DNA of 64,000 nt from Phycisphaerales bacterium (GTDB lineage Bacteria > Planctomycetota > Phycisphaerae > Phycisphaerales > UBA1924). The stretch is from the NCBI GenBank assembly GCA_016709445.1, contig JADJMV010000004.1, positions 434,001 through 498,000 of the forward strand, given 5' to 3'. The notes beneath the pieces were generated by a model, which worked only from the letters and a program-made list of their open reading frames with translations, did not search any database and was not told where the DNA came from. Positions 16,901 through 25,773 of the stretch are shown piece by piece. A program made the translations under genes and the position numbers. The stretch's first letter is position 1. Each line of letters opens with the position of its first letter.

Positions 16901-17403
16901 GGGAATCGCTCACCGAGCTCCGCCGCTCCACCAAGGCGCTCGAGGAAGCCGCGGTGTTCGAGCTTGCGCACGACCGGCTCGACGCCGCGGCCGGCGCTGC
17001 GACGGATCGACTGCTCGCGGGCGAGGCCACCGAGGATGTCGGGCGCCGACAGGCCACGATCGTGCGGGTGCTCCGGTCGCTCATCGAGGCGATGGCCGAG
17101 CAGAAGCAGGACCCCCGATTCCGCGACCAGCAGGCCGGGGCGGGGGGCGGTGGTGGCGGGGGCAGCGGCGGACAGACGCCTCCGATCATCCCGGACCTTG
17201 CGGAGCTGAAGCTGCTGCGTGCCATGCAGGCCGAGGCGATGGAGTGGACGAGAAACACCGACGAGGCCGCGTCGCGTCCCGACGAGGCGGAGCTGACCGA
17301 GCTGGCCGGTCTGCAACGGGAACTGGCGTCGCGAGGGGCCGCGTTGGTCGAGAAGCTCACGAAGCCGAAGGAAGCCCCAAGCCCGGGAGGAGCACCGCAA
17401 TGA
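13909..17403 (+). CDS. Large DUF4175-like membrane protein with coiled-coil body
   Basis: A 1164-residue protein. Two membrane segments near the N-terminus (around AALLLACLFALGAIDYLF and LLAFVGFELWRRL) precede a third at ARAGLLLAAVVVVAGGAGLA. A beta-rich region of about 300 residues with YWFETEDDRTDPVRLRLAARPSV fits an extracytoplasmic Ig-like domain. The rest, from about residue 550, is Ala/Glu/Arg/Gln-rich helix, probably long coiled coils, ending in a Gly-rich linker. This layout is that of DUF4175 proteins, common in planctomycetes next to MoxR-type genes. ATG 13909 is tentative: AGGAGG is 12 bases away, and ATG 13939 is possible. The next gene overlaps its stop. Role unknown. Confidence 0.6.
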   Translation: MTEQQGRSGGMTPATAFVGGLRRRVRAVLVASAWLRAAALLLACLFALGAIDYLFRLPRGVRVLHLGLLAFVGFELWRRLIRPASGLRPSLADVALRIERVRPEARGRLASGVDLAQGPEPSALSADLVRRASASADEIARSLRGSKLVRTRDLARAGLLLAAVVVVAGGAGLARPELARVGLARTIWPFARIDWPKRTMVRDATLAGVHPIGEALPLRALLTKSRLPMGKTDVRAAYRVLADGVDPRIIRVMLTSQNRLAGEAAARGELFERLVEPDVGEAVSGEIEYWFETEDDRTDPVRLRLAARPSVASISARVDPPAYAAGLGGAFLRGDVERIVPDSQGVATLNPVLAGSTIRVTLRLASPASLAGGALPAGWTQPDAATLVFERRAEERERAEVSLVSEGGLESVEPLVLAFEVLQDAPAAVTVVEPAYDESVLPTAAMRIAAEGRDDFGVRWLSIERQLARRAAGSEGAAPEPLGEPVRMTLVEFDTPQAQGRAESPIDLATIGARAGDEVWITARGRDVFAAPEDGGPDARVATSALRRLRVIDEATFAAQIRGELTGVRKAAIEIDTEQRRVREAGAESDAPDRQAALTQRLQSQDEAIGRLLERAVRNGLADETLTGMLDDASRSLTEATRDSDEAAQALDAERADEAVAAQDAVREELESLIAMLDQGQDNWVARRTVESLLAEQRSLIADTASLGQRTTGQALEQLSPEDLSELERIAARQRDAAERARQALDTLTDRSEQLRKIDPGQAEAMSRAAKRGRQDRVTDEMRQAAAQVGENQTRAAAQGQQAAAEALEQMLEDMDSAAASRDVALRRVLASVMDSLEGLIGEQERQITALAATPDGADLPALGPGMVALATNTLGLIDEIGPQRDLASVVAIVGLASEAQERAVGSLRDASAESAGVAEDQSLSKLREAKAEAERLNEDAAGRESARQRSELRKAYRDLLEQQVAIADETAPLLGAELDRRGRATVRALGQREQGVRESLTELRRSTKALEEAAVFELAHDRLDAAAGAATDRLLAGEATEDVGRRQATIVRVLRSLIEAMAEQKQDPRFRDQQAGAGGGGGGGSGGQTPPIIPDLAELKLLRAMQAEAMEWTRNTDEAASRPDEAELTELAGLQRELASRGAALVEKLTKPKEAPSPGGAPQ

Positions 17404-18071
17404 ATCGGTTCTCTATCGCGTGCCTGCTGTCCCTCGCGCTCGGCGCGGCCTGCGCCTCGGCCCAGCAGCAGGACCCGCCGGAGAAGGGCGACCCGCTCCC
17501 CAGCCTTGACGAGCTGTTGGGCACCGGGGGCACGGACACGGAGAAGGCCGCGGAGGGTGTCCTCCCCGAGGATGCGCCGGGCGACGACCTGGACACGCTG
17601 CTGTCGGGAAAGGAGATCGTCGACGAGTTCAAGTCGGCGGTGGACCTGATGGAGCGGTCGGCCCGGCGGATCAGCGCCTCCAAGGACACCGGGATCGCCA
17701 CCCAGCGCATGCAGGAGGACGTGCTGCAGAAGCTCGATAAGCTCATCGCCGATGCTGAGAAGCGCGCGCAGCAGGGGGGCAACTCCTCGAGTTCCAGCGC
17801 GAACAACCAACAGCCCCAGCAGTCGCAGCAGCCCAACCAGCAATCGAGCCCGCAGGCGGGCAAGGGCGACAACCACGGCGAGGCAACGCCGCCCGGGTTG
17901 CAGACCGGAGCCCTTCGCCCTGAAGAGGCGTCCGACCTTGCGGCTTGGGGCGCGCTGCCGGCCAGACTGCGCGACGCCCTGATCCAGGGATCCAGCGACC
18001 GCTTCAGCGCGACCTATCGCAAGCTGACGGAGGCCTACTACAAGAGGCTCGCCGAGGAGCCCAAGCCATGA
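17400..18071 (+). CDS. Exported Gln/Ser-rich linker protein
   Basis: A 223-residue protein with a signal peptide (MNRFSIACLLSLALGAACASA). A predicted helical middle (EIVDEFKSAVDLMERSARR, MQEDVLQKLDKLIADAEKR) is followed by a low-complexity Ser/Asn/Gln/Pro linker of about 45 residues. The conserved-looking C-terminal segment is LPARLRDALIQGSSDRFSAT with YRKLTEAYYKRLAEE. The tail recalls the 'LPA..R..I.G....P..Y...YY..L' ends of DUF4175-linked proteins. It overlaps both neighbours by four bases (ATGA), so it is translated as part of the same operon. Probably a periplasmic partner of the giant protein upstream. Confidence 0.65.
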   Translation: MNRFSIACLLSLALGAACASAQQQDPPEKGDPLPSLDELLGTGGTDTEKAAEGVLPEDAPGDDLDTLLSGKEIVDEFKSAVDLMERSARRISASKDTGIATQRMQEDVLQKLDKLIADAEKRAQQGGNSSSSSANNQQPQQSQQPNQQSSPQAGKGDNHGEATPPGLQTGALRPEEASDLAAWGALPARLRDALIQGSSDRFSATYRKLTEAYYKRLAEEPKP

Positions 18072-19141
18072 ATGCACGGCGTCCCGCGATGATCGCGATA
18101 GCGTTCGCGGCCCTGGTGTGGCACGGGCCGGGGGCGATCGCCCAGGAGGCGCAGCCCTCCGACCCCTCGGCGGCCAACAACCCGCTCCAGGACGAGATCA
18201 CCCCCGAGCTTGACGAAGCGGTGAAGCGGGGACTGGCCCGCCTCGCGGCGGTGCAGAATGAAGACGGCTCTTTCGGGGGCGGGCGGTACTCGAAGAACGT
18301 CGCGATCACCGCCCTGGCCGGGCTGGCCTTCATGGCTGATGGGAACCTCCCCGGCCGTGGGGAATATGCGCCGGTGGTCGAGAAAGGCTTGGCGTACATC
18401 CTCGCGAACTCGACGGAGAACGGGCTGATCGCCGCGGACGCCGCGAACGGTCCGATGTACGGCCACGGTTTCGCGACCCTCTTTCTGGGCGAGGTCTACG
18501 GGATGACGGCCAGGGGTGGGGACACGGCCCAGGCGGACCGGGTGTATGAAGCGTTGTCTCGGGCGTGCCGGCTGATCGAGCGGACACAGAACGATCAGGG
18601 CGGCTGGCGGTACAACCCGGTGCCCTACGACGCGGACGTGTCGGTCACCATCTGCCAGATCATGGCGTTGCGTTCCGCCCGGAACGCCGGGCTTGAGATC
18701 GACAAGAAGGTCATCGACCGGGCGGTCGAGTACGTCAGACAGTGCCAGAACCCCGACGGGGGGTTCAAGTATCAGCTCGAGAGCGGGACGAGCGCATGGC
18801 CCCGCTCGGCGGCCGGGGTCGCGAGCCTCTACTACGCGGGCATCTACGAGGACAACGCGATCGACAAGGGGCTCGCGTACCTGCTCGACACGGCGACGCC
18901 GGGCAAGGAGGCCAACGCCGCCCACTACTTCTACGGGCACTACTACGCGACGCAGACCATGTACCTCGCGGGCGGGGCGTATTGGCAGGATTGGTGGCCG
19001 GCCATCCGAGGGCAGCTCATCGCATCCCAGCTCGATGACGGCTCGTGGGCGGACACATCGATCGGCGACGCCTACGGCACCGCCATGAGCCTGATCATCC
19101 TGCAGATGCCCAAACGCTACTTGCCGATTTTTCAGAAATGA
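18068..19141 (+). CDS. Exported prenyltransferase/squalene-cyclase-fold protein
   Basis: A 357-residue protein with a signal peptide (MNARRPAMIAIAFAALVWHG) and repeated alpha-alpha units typical of the terpenoid-cyclase/prenyltransferase toroid: GLARLAAVQNEDGSFGGGRY, ACRLIERTQNDQGGWRYN, AVEYVRQCQNPDGGFKYQ and a final QLIASQLDDGSWADTSIGD. No DxDD cyclase motif is evident, so enzymatic cyclisation is not supported; the fold may serve binding. It overlaps the flanking genes by ATGA on both sides. In planctomycetes such proteins accompany DUF4175 genes, and here the operon shows that directly. Confidence 0.75.
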   Translation: MNARRPAMIAIAFAALVWHGPGAIAQEAQPSDPSAANNPLQDEITPELDEAVKRGLARLAAVQNEDGSFGGGRYSKNVAITALAGLAFMADGNLPGRGEYAPVVEKGLAYILANSTENGLIAADAANGPMYGHGFATLFLGEVYGMTARGGDTAQADRVYEALSRACRLIERTQNDQGGWRYNPVPYDADVSVTICQIMALRSARNAGLEIDKKVIDRAVEYVRQCQNPDGGFKYQLESGTSAWPRSAAGVASLYYAGIYEDNAIDKGLAYLLDTATPGKEANAAHYFYGHYYATQTMYLAGGAYWQDWWPAIRGQLIASQLDDGSWADTSIGDAYGTAMSLIILQMPKRYLPIFQK

Positions 19142-20361
19142 AGCGACACCCGTCCATCTGTTCCATCGCGTTCGCCGGGATCGGCCTGGCGTGGTGCTCG
19201 GCGCCGAACGCTGTGGCCCAGGGCGACTGGGAGCTGGTGGATCGCGAACTCCACCGGGAGCGGGTGGAATTGACGCAGTGCCGCGACGGGCTGGTGTGGT
19301 TCATCGATGCCGATGGGCGAACGCGCACCGAGAAGGTCGCCTCTCTGGTGGCGATCGTCCACACGGAGCCACCGCCCGACCGGCCGGCCCGCGAACTGCC
19401 CTGGATCCGACAGCAGACCGAGCTCTTCGGGCCGGTCCGCGGGACTGAGCCTCCGACGGAGCCTGCCTTCGACTCGTGGCTCGAACTCACCGACGGCCAG
19501 CATTGGAGCGGGTCTCTCATCGCGGGACGCGGAGAATCGCTGACCTGGTCGCTGCGCGGTGTGCTGGAATTGCCCGTCCCGCTGGAGCGTGTGCACGCCA
19601 TGGCGCTCAGGGCTCCGGGGGGCGAGCCGATGACCTGGGTCGACGACCAGATCGTGCTCATCAACGGTGATGCGCTGACGGGCTTTCTCGCCGCGCTCGG
19701 CGACCCGACCCGCGTGGAAGGTGCAGAGGGCGTGACGGAGGTGCCTCTCGAGCGCGTGGCGGCGATCGCCCTGGCCAATCCGCCGACCGAGCCCAGGGGC
19801 ATGATGGTCTGGACCGATGCCGACGTGCTCGCCGTGGCGGCAGTGGAGGTGCGCGTGACGGGCCGGGTCGGTCTCCACCTTGGTTCCGAGTCTCCCGAGG
19901 CGAGCCTCGAACTCCCGACCTCCGACCTTCGCGCGGTGTTACTTGATCCTGGGAGCGTCTCGCCTCTGGGCTCGATCACGCCCGAGCGGGCCGAGAGTTC
20001 CGGAGCGATTCCGGGCGGAGTGGAGCCCCGGGCCGCGGCCTGGGACCTGCCGCTCGGGGCGGCAACGATCGGGCTCCGCGGGCCGGTGGTGGTTTCGTGG
20101 AGTCTCCCGCGGCCGGGCGTGCGTTTTGCTGCGAAGGCGGTCCTGCCACCCGCGATGTGGGCCTGGGGCGATTGCGACGTTGTCGTCAGGGCCGCGGGCA
20201 CCGAGCTGTTCCGGGAGCGGTTGAACGGCTCACGCCCCGAGGTTGTCATCAATGTCCCGCTGGGTGGATCGCTTGAGCTGGAGATCGAGGTCGACCCGGG
20301 CGAGAGCGGCGCGGTCCAAGACCATATCGAGCTCGAGGCGCCGATGATCTCGTGGCGTTGA
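19138..20361 (+). CDS. Exported protein of unknown function, last gene of DUF4175 operon
   Basis: A 407-residue protein with a signal peptide (cleavage probably after APNAVA). The body is beta-rich and repetitive: WLELTDGQHWSGSL, ELPVPLERVHAMALR, VPLERVAAIALANPP, ELPTSDLRAVLLD; the repeated 'P-LERV-AI-L' strands suggest a beta-barrel or propeller. The C-terminal 120 residues (GLRGPVVVSWSLPRP ... LFRERLNGSRPEVVINVPLGG) look like a carbohydrate-binding NPCBM-type beta-sandwich. Its ATG overlaps the previous stop. Not assigned to a family with confidence. Confidence 0.6.
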   Translation: MKRHPSICSIAFAGIGLAWCSAPNAVAQGDWELVDRELHRERVELTQCRDGLVWFIDADGRTRTEKVASLVAIVHTEPPPDRPARELPWIRQQTELFGPVRGTEPPTEPAFDSWLELTDGQHWSGSLIAGRGESLTWSLRGVLELPVPLERVHAMALRAPGGEPMTWVDDQIVLINGDALTGFLAALGDPTRVEGAEGVTEVPLERVAAIALANPPTEPRGMMVWTDADVLAVAAVEVRVTGRVGLHLGSESPEASLELPTSDLRAVLLDPGSVSPLGSITPERAESSGAIPGGVEPRAAAWDLPLGAATIGLRGPVVVSWSLPRPGVRFAAKAVLPPAMWAWGDCDVVVRAAGTELFRERLNGSRPEVVINVPLGGSLELEIEVDPGESGAVQDHIELEAPMISWR

Positions 20362-20369
20362 CTGGCTGC

Positions 20370-21532
20370 TCATCGCACCTTGATCGAGGCGAGGCCGAGC
20401 ACCAGCAGGATGACAGAAACGATCCAGAGGCGGGACACGACCTGCTGTTCGGTCCAGCCGCCGAGGTGCAGGTGGTGGTGGTATGGGGCGCAGCGGAACA
20501 CGCGCTTCCCGCCGGTGGCACGGAAGTAGGCGACCTGGATGATGACCGAGCCGATCTCGGCAAGGAACACCCCGCTCATGAGGAGGACGACGAACTCCTG
20601 GCGTACGGCGACGGCGATGTAGCCGATGATGCCGCCGAGGCAGAGCGAGCCGGTGTCTCCCATGAAAACCTGAGCGGGTGAACAGTTGAACCAGAGGAAG
20701 CCGAGGCAGGCGCCGGCGGTGGCGCCGGCGAGGACGGCGAGTTCACCGGCGCCGGCGATCGAGGGCACAAGGAGTGTCTGCGCCCAGCCCTGCTTGTTGC
20801 TGGCGATCAGGGTGAGGACGACCAGACCGAGCGTGACGACGGCACTGACGCCAGCGGCCAGTCCATCCATGCCGTCGGTGATGTTGACCGCGTTGCTCAT
20901 GCCCGCGACCATCAAGACAGAGAAGAGTATGTAAACGCCCAATGGGAGGACGAGAACGCCGGGTCCGAGCTGGTCGGTGAGCGATGAGGCGTAGGTCTTC
21001 TGGAAGGGCAGATTGAGCACGTGTGCCACGTCGACGGGGCGTCGCTGATTCCTGCTCGGTAGCCGAAGTAGCCCACGATGGCCCCGATCCCGATCTGGAA
21101 GACCAGCTTCTCCCACGCGTAGAGCCCCTGTCGCGACCCGCCTCGGCGGGCCGCGGTCATCTTCAGCCAATCGTCGGCGGCCCCCACCCCGGCCATCCAG
21201 ATCAGCACGATTAATCCGAGCTGCACCCAGCGTTCGGAGAGATCACCGAGGAGGAACGTCGAGCAGAAGATTGCGCCGGCGATCAGCACGCCGCCCATCG
21301 TGGGCGTGTTGGCCTTGCTCGTCGATACTCGGCGCAGGGCCTCCGCATCGGTCAGCCCGGAGTCGCCGATCTTGAGGCGGGTCAGCAGCGCGATCACCCG
21401 CCGGCCGCAGAGCAGGACGATCAGGAAGCTCAGGCCGGCGGCCGCGAGGGCGCGGAACTCGATCTGGTCGAGCAGGCCAAAGTGGTGGTCGTAGAACCAC
21501 GAGCGGAGCCTTTCGAAGATCAGGTACAGCAT
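20370..21532 (-). CDS. mraY: Phospho-N-acetylmuramoyl-pentapeptide transferase, one apparent frameshift
   Basis: MraY transfers phospho-MurNAc-pentapeptide to undecaprenyl phosphate at the inner membrane. The first frame (21532 to about 21035) starts MLYLIFERLRSWF and holds GVGAADDWLKM, the first Asp motif. The second frame (about 21045 to 20370) carries MSNAVNITDGMDGLA, MGDTGSLCLGG and PYHHHLHLGGW with the HHH motif. Together they give about 387 residues, normal length, with around ten membrane segments. The break lies near 21030-21045 at a CCCC run (minus strand); one extra C would join the frames, so an indel error is the simplest reading. It is 17 bases downstream of murF. Confidence 0.85.
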
Positions 21533-21549
21533 CTGGCGCGGGGCTCCGG

Positions 21550-22959
21550 TCAGGTCGTCGAGTTGATGCGGGAGCGCAGGGCTTCGAGCACCCGCTCGAG
21601 CCGCATGCCGCGGGAGCCCTTGAGGAGGACGGTATCGCCGCGTTGGAGGAGCGCGGCGGCCTGGCCCGCGCCGCCCGCGGCGAGGTCGCCGACGGCGACG
21701 GCCTCGATTCCGGCGTCGGCGATCGTCTCGCGGGCAAGGGCGGAGAGGGGGCCGACCAGCACGGCGAGATCGGCGAGTCGCTCGCCGGCGATCACGCGCC
21801 CGACCTCGCGGTGGGCGTCGGCGGCCATGTTGCCAAGCTCGAGCATGTCGCCCAGCACCGCGACCCGCCTCGAGCCCCGGGGGGCGAGGCCTGCGAGGGT
21901 GCGGAGCGCAGCCAGCATCGAGTCCGGATTGGCGTTGTAGGCGTCGTTGATGATCTCGATCTCGCCGACGCGCTGGCGGGTGAGCCGCATCTCTGCCGGC
22001 TCGAACGCCGCCAGGGCCGCCCGGATGGCGTCGTCATCGACGCCCATGCGTCGGGCGACGGCGATCGCGGCGGCGGCGTTCACCGCATTGTGCGCGCCGA
22101 GCACGGGAACCTCGAACGACGCCCTCCCGTTGAGCGCGAACGCGATGCCGGTCGCGGTGGCGCCGACGGCGCCCAGGCGGAGGTCCGCGTCGTCGCTGAC
22201 GCCGAAGGTGATGGTGCGTTCGAAGCGGTCTCGCCAGGGGCGGAGCGCGGGCGCGTCGGCGTTGAGCACCACGACGCCCCCCGGCGCGAGATGTGAAGCG
22301 ATCGATGCCTTCTCCGCGGCGATGCCCTCGACGGATCCGAATGCCTCCACGTGGGCGCGCCCGACCGTGGTGATCACCGCGATATCGGGCTGGATCATCG
22401 CCGAGAGGGGCTCGATCTCGCCGGGGGCATTCATGCCGACCTCACACACGACATAGTGCTCGCCCGGCCGGGCGCCGAGGATCGTGAGCGGGACGCCCAG
22501 GTCGTTGTTGTAGCTCTTGGGCGAGCAGCGGCCGCGGAGGCGGGCCGCGAGACATGCGTGGATCATCCGCGTGGTCGTCGTCTTGCCGTTCGAGCCGGTG
22601 ACCGCGATGAATCGTGTGGAGCCGAGTGCCCTGCGGTATGCGGCCGCGATGCGCCCCAGGGCCGTGCGGGCGTCGGCGACGCGGAGCACACCGAGTCCAT
22701 CGGGGAAGTCGCCTGAGGCGTCGGGGCGATCGATGACTGCGGCGGCGGCGCCGGAATCCCGGGCCTCGCGCAGGAATCGGTGCCCGTCGGTCCGATCGCC
22801 CCGCAGGGCGAAGAACAGGCACCCCGGCTCGATCGCCCGCGAGTCGATGGCGGCGCCCCCCTTGAGCGCGCCGACGGGCGGGGCCACCAGCCAGGATCCC
22901 CCGGCAGCGGCACGGAGCGTCTCATCGGTCCAGAATCCGCTGGCGACGGCGCCGCTCAC
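21550..22959 (-). CDS. murF: UDP-N-acetylmuramoyl-tripeptide--D-alanyl-D-alanine ligase
   Basis: A 469-residue Mur ligase. The ATP-binding loop TGSNGKTTTTRM is at residues 121-132, followed by PKSYNNDLGVPLTIL, a MurF-specific segment. The central domain has EVGMNAPGEIEPL and TTVGRAHVEAFGSVEGIAAEK, and the C-terminal domain EIINDAYNANPDSMLAAL. The GTG at 22959 overlaps the murE stop by four bases (GTGA), a normal coupling in this cluster. It adds D-Ala-D-Ala to the UDP-MurNAc-tripeptide made by MurE; MraY acts next. Confidence 0.95.
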   Translation of the reverse strand: MSGAVASGFWTDETLRAAAGGSWLVAPPVGALKGGAAIDSRAIEPGCLFFALRGDRTDGHRFLREARDSGAAAAVIDRPDASGDFPDGLGVLRVADARTALGRIAAAYRRALGSTRFIAVTGSNGKTTTTRMIHACLAARLRGRCSPKSYNNDLGVPLTILGARPGEHYVVCEVGMNAPGEIEPLSAMIQPDIAVITTVGRAHVEAFGSVEGIAAEKASIASHLAPGGVVVLNADAPALRPWRDRFERTITFGVSDDADLRLGAVGATATGIAFALNGRASFEVPVLGAHNAVNAAAAIAVARRMGVDDDAIRAALAAFEPAEMRLTRQRVGEIEIINDAYNANPDSMLAALRTLAGLAPRGSRRVAVLGDMLELGNMAADAHREVGRVIAGERLADLAVLVGPLSALARETIADAGIEAVAVGDLAAGGAGQAAALLQRGDTVLLKGSRGMRLERVLEALRSRINSTT

Positions 22960-24500
22960 GTCCTGCTCCCTTCACCCAAGGCGGGCACGACGTCGCGGCG
23001 GCGTTCCGCGAGGGCTTCCGCGGCGACCACGTGGTCGTCGAAGTCGATGCGGCGGGTACCGCCCGCACCGTCGGGCAGGATCTGTTCGCGTTCGTGCCCC
23101 TTGCCGGCGAGGAGGATGACGTCGCCCGCGCGGGCGTGCAGCACGGCGTGGCGGATCGCGGCTGCGCGGTCGGCAAGACGGGTGATCTCCGGCCAGCGGT
23201 CACGGGGGATCCCGGCGTAGACCTCGTCGATGATCGACTCGGGGTTCTCCGTGCGGGGATTGTCGCTGGTCACGATGACGCGATCGGCCAGTGCCGAGGC
23301 CGCGGCGCCCATGCGGGGCCGCTTGGTGCGGTCCTTGTCGCCGCCGCAGCCGAAGACAGCCCAGAGGCTTGCGGCGGCGCCCGTGGCGAGGCGGGCGGCC
23401 CGGAGGGCGTTGGCCAGGGCGTCGTCTGTGTGGGCGAAATCAACGAGCACGGTCACATCGTCGGCGTCGGACTGGACCGGCTCGAGGCGTCCGTTCGGGG
23501 CCCGCAGGGAGGGCGCGAGCGCGCCGAGCAGATCTGGGGCGAGCCCGAACGCGCCGGTACACACGGCGAAGGCCTGGAGCAGGTTCATGGCGTTGTGGAG
23601 CCCGATCAGCGAACAACTCGTGCGGACCAGACCCCATGGGCCGGAAAGCTCGACGCGCATCCCCGCGGCGGTGACGCCGTGGATCTCGACGCGGGCGCCC
23701 GGCGCGCCGGTGCGCGGGGAGCCAGCCGAGCACCAGAGCACGGGCGCCTGGCACGAGCGGACCATGCGCTCGCTCCAGGGGTCGTCGGCATTGACGATCG
23801 CGATGGCGTCGGGCCCGAGCTGCTCGAATAGGCGGGCTTTGGCGTCGGCGTAGCGATCCATATCGCCGTGGTAGTCCAGATGGTCGCCGGTCAGGTTCGT
23901 GAAGACCGCGGCCCGAAACTGCAGACCGGCCGCGCGGCGCTGGTCGAGGGAGTGGCTCGAGACTTCCATAGCCGCGGCGCGGCAGCCGTTGTCGAGCATG
24001 CGGGCCAAGAGTGCGCTGATGCGCTCGGCGGGGGGCGTGGTGAAATCGGAGGGCCGGGGCCCCGAACCGTCGTCGATCTCGACCGTCCCGATGAGGCCAC
24101 AGGGCATGCCGGCGAGCCTCGCCCATTGCGAAACGAGGGTCGCGATGGTGGTCTTGCCGTTGGTGCCCGTGATTCCGGCGAGTCGGAGCGTCGCGGAGGG
24201 AGCCCCGGCCAGGCGTTCGCTCAGCACGGCCCCGACCAGGCCCGGGTCTGGGGTCAGGAGGAGCGGGGTGTCCGCGGGGAGCACCTCGGTCGGGCGATCG
24301 GTCACGATGGCGATGGCGCCGGCGGCGAGGGCGTCGGGAATGAAGCGCCGTCCGTCGGCCTTGAGGCCGGGCCGGGCGACGAAGATCCAGCCCGGGCCAA
24401 CGCGGCGTGAATCCTCCGTGACGCCGACAACGATCGCGCCAGGGTCGATCCGACCGACGGCGCGCACGCCAACCTGCTGCAGAATTCCACCGAGTTGCAT
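22956..24500 (-). CDS. murE: UDP-N-acetylmuramoyl-L-alanyl-D-glutamate--2,6-diaminopimelate ligase
   Basis: A 514-residue Mur ligase. Motifs: ATP loop ITGTNGKTTIATL (about 110-122), EVSSHSLDQRR, FTNLTGDHLDYHGDMDRYADAK with the conserved carbamylated-lysine region, VLVDFAHTDDAL, and DNPR at 413-416 within TSDNPRTENPESI, the signature for meso-diaminopimelate over lysine. The ATG at 24500 has AGG and a short spacer upstream and gives a normal N-terminus. Its presence with MurF and MraY shows this planctomycete makes DAP-type peptidoglycan precursors. Confidence 0.93.
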   Translation of the reverse strand: MQLGGILQQVGVRAVGRIDPGAIVVGVTEDSRRVGPGWIFVARPGLKADGRRFIPDALAAGAIAIVTDRPTEVLPADTPLLLTPDPGLVGAVLSERLAGAPSATLRLAGITGTNGKTTIATLVSQWARLAGMPCGLIGTVEIDDGSGPRPSDFTTPPAERISALLARMLDNGCRAAAMEVSSHSLDQRRAAGLQFRAAVFTNLTGDHLDYHGDMDRYADAKARLFEQLGPDAIAIVNADDPWSERMVRSCQAPVLWCSAGSPRTGAPGARVEIHGVTAAGMRVELSGPWGLVRTSCSLIGLHNAMNLLQAFAVCTGAFGLAPDLLGALAPSLRAPNGRLEPVQSDADDVTVLVDFAHTDDALANALRAARLATGAAASLWAVFGCGGDKDRTKRPRMGAAASALADRVIVTSDNPRTENPESIIDEVYAGIPRDRWPEITRLADRAAAIRHAVLHARAGDVILLAGKGHEREQILPDGAGGTRRIDFDDHVVAAEALAERRRDVVPALGEGSRT

Positions 24501-24579
24501 GCCCACCTGACCCAAGCCTCGCCTTTCCGAACCAGGGGACTCTATCGACAGAAGCCGCCCCGCGCGCCCACTCCCAGGA

Positions 24580-25755
24580 TCAGGCACTCCGCGCCGGCAG
24601 AATCAACATGGCGTCGCCGAAGCTGTAGAACCGGTATCCCCGATCAAGAGCCGCGGCGTAGAGGCTCTTCAGCCTCGCCACCCCGGGCGGGGTGCCGTCG
24701 GCGAGGGGCGGCTCGTCGGGCTCTTGCAGTCGGGCGGCCACGAGAGCCATGAGGGTGGATCGGGGAAGGTGGAAGTTCGTCAGCAGTCCGTCGACCCAAC
24801 GGAACGCGTGGCCCGGCGTGACGAGCAGCCGGGTGGAGAGGTGCCCCGGGGGGGTCGCTCGCTCCTCCGCCCGCGGCGCATAGCTCTCGAGCGTCCGTGC
24901 CGAGGTGGTCCCGATGGCGAACACTCGACCACCGGCCGCGCGCGTTGCCTCGACCTCCCCCACTGCTCGCTCATTCATGGAGCACCATTCCGCGTGCATC
25001 GGGTGCTGTTCCACCAGATCGGTCTCGACGGGCTTAAAGGTTCCGGCGCCGACGTGCAGGACCACTTCGGTCCGGGCGACACCGGCTGCGCAGAGCCGTG
25101 CGAGCAGCGCGGGCGTGAAGTGCAGGCCGGCCGTCGGCGCCGCAACGGAGCCGGCCTGTTCGGCCCCGGCGTAGACGGTCTGGTACTGGTCCCGGTCGAT
25201 GGCGTCGTCGCCGGCATCGTGTCCGGCCTTTCGGGCGGCGAGGATGTAGGGGGGCAAGGGGGTCAGCCCAACCGCTTCGAGCACTTCCAGGGCGCTGGGT
25301 GGGCCATCGGCCGACGGGAGGTCGGCGAGGAGCCGGACCAGCCAGGCTCCGGGTGCATGTGGGGCCAGTGCGACCAATTCCAGGCTGAATGCGGAGGGCT
25401 TCCCGGCGCGGGTGAGGCGGATCCGGGCCCCCGGGCGATGGCGACGGGCCTTGATCATGGCGATCCAGTGGCCGGGTGAGGCTTCGGGAGCATCGTGCAA
25501 ATAGAGCCCTTCGGCGTGGCCACCGGTGTCCTCTCGGACTCCGAGGAACCTCGCGGGCAACACCCTCGAGGTATTCACGACCATTCGATCCCCAGCACCG
25601 AGGAGTTCGGGCAGGTCCCGGATGTGGCGGTGCTCGGGCGTCCAGCCGGCCTCCTGCCGGACGACCAGTAGCCGTGCGGCGTCCCGCGGCTCGACCGGGT
25701 GGGTCGCGATCCGTCCGGGCGGCAATTCGTAGTCGAGGGCGTCGGTTCGGAGCAC
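24580..25755 (-). CDS. queA: tRNA preQ1(34) S-adenosylmethionine ribosyltransferase-isomerase
   Basis: A 391-residue QueA. Family segments are visible in order: DALDYELPPGRIATHPVEPRD, the MVVNTSRVLPARFLGVR core, the YILAARKAGHD..DRDQYQTVYA region, VAAPTAGLHFTPALLARL, VVLHVGAGTFKPVETDL and FRWVDGLLTNFHLPRSTLMALV. It transfers ribosyl from SAM to preQ1 at the tRNA wobble base to give epoxyqueuosine. The GTG at 25755 is preferred to GTG 25773, since AGGA is six bases upstream and the family starts close to the DYELP motif. It is followed 79 bases later by murE. Confidence 0.95.
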   Translation of the reverse strand: MLRTDALDYELPPGRIATHPVEPRDAARLLVVRQEAGWTPEHRHIRDLPELLGAGDRMVVNTSRVLPARFLGVREDTGGHAEGLYLHDAPEASPGHWIAMIKARRHRPGARIRLTRAGKPSAFSLELVALAPHAPGAWLVRLLADLPSADGPPSALEVLEAVGLTPLPPYILAARKAGHDAGDDAIDRDQYQTVYAGAEQAGSVAAPTAGLHFTPALLARLCAAGVARTEVVLHVGAGTFKPVETDLVEQHPMHAEWCSMNERAVGEVEATRAAGGRVFAIGTTSARTLESYAPRAEERATPPGHLSTRLLVTPGHAFRWVDGLLTNFHLPRSTLMALVAARLQEPDEPPLADGTPPGVARLKSLYAAALDRGYRFYSFGDAMLILPARSA

Positions 25756-25773
25756 GGTGCGTCCTGGGAACAC

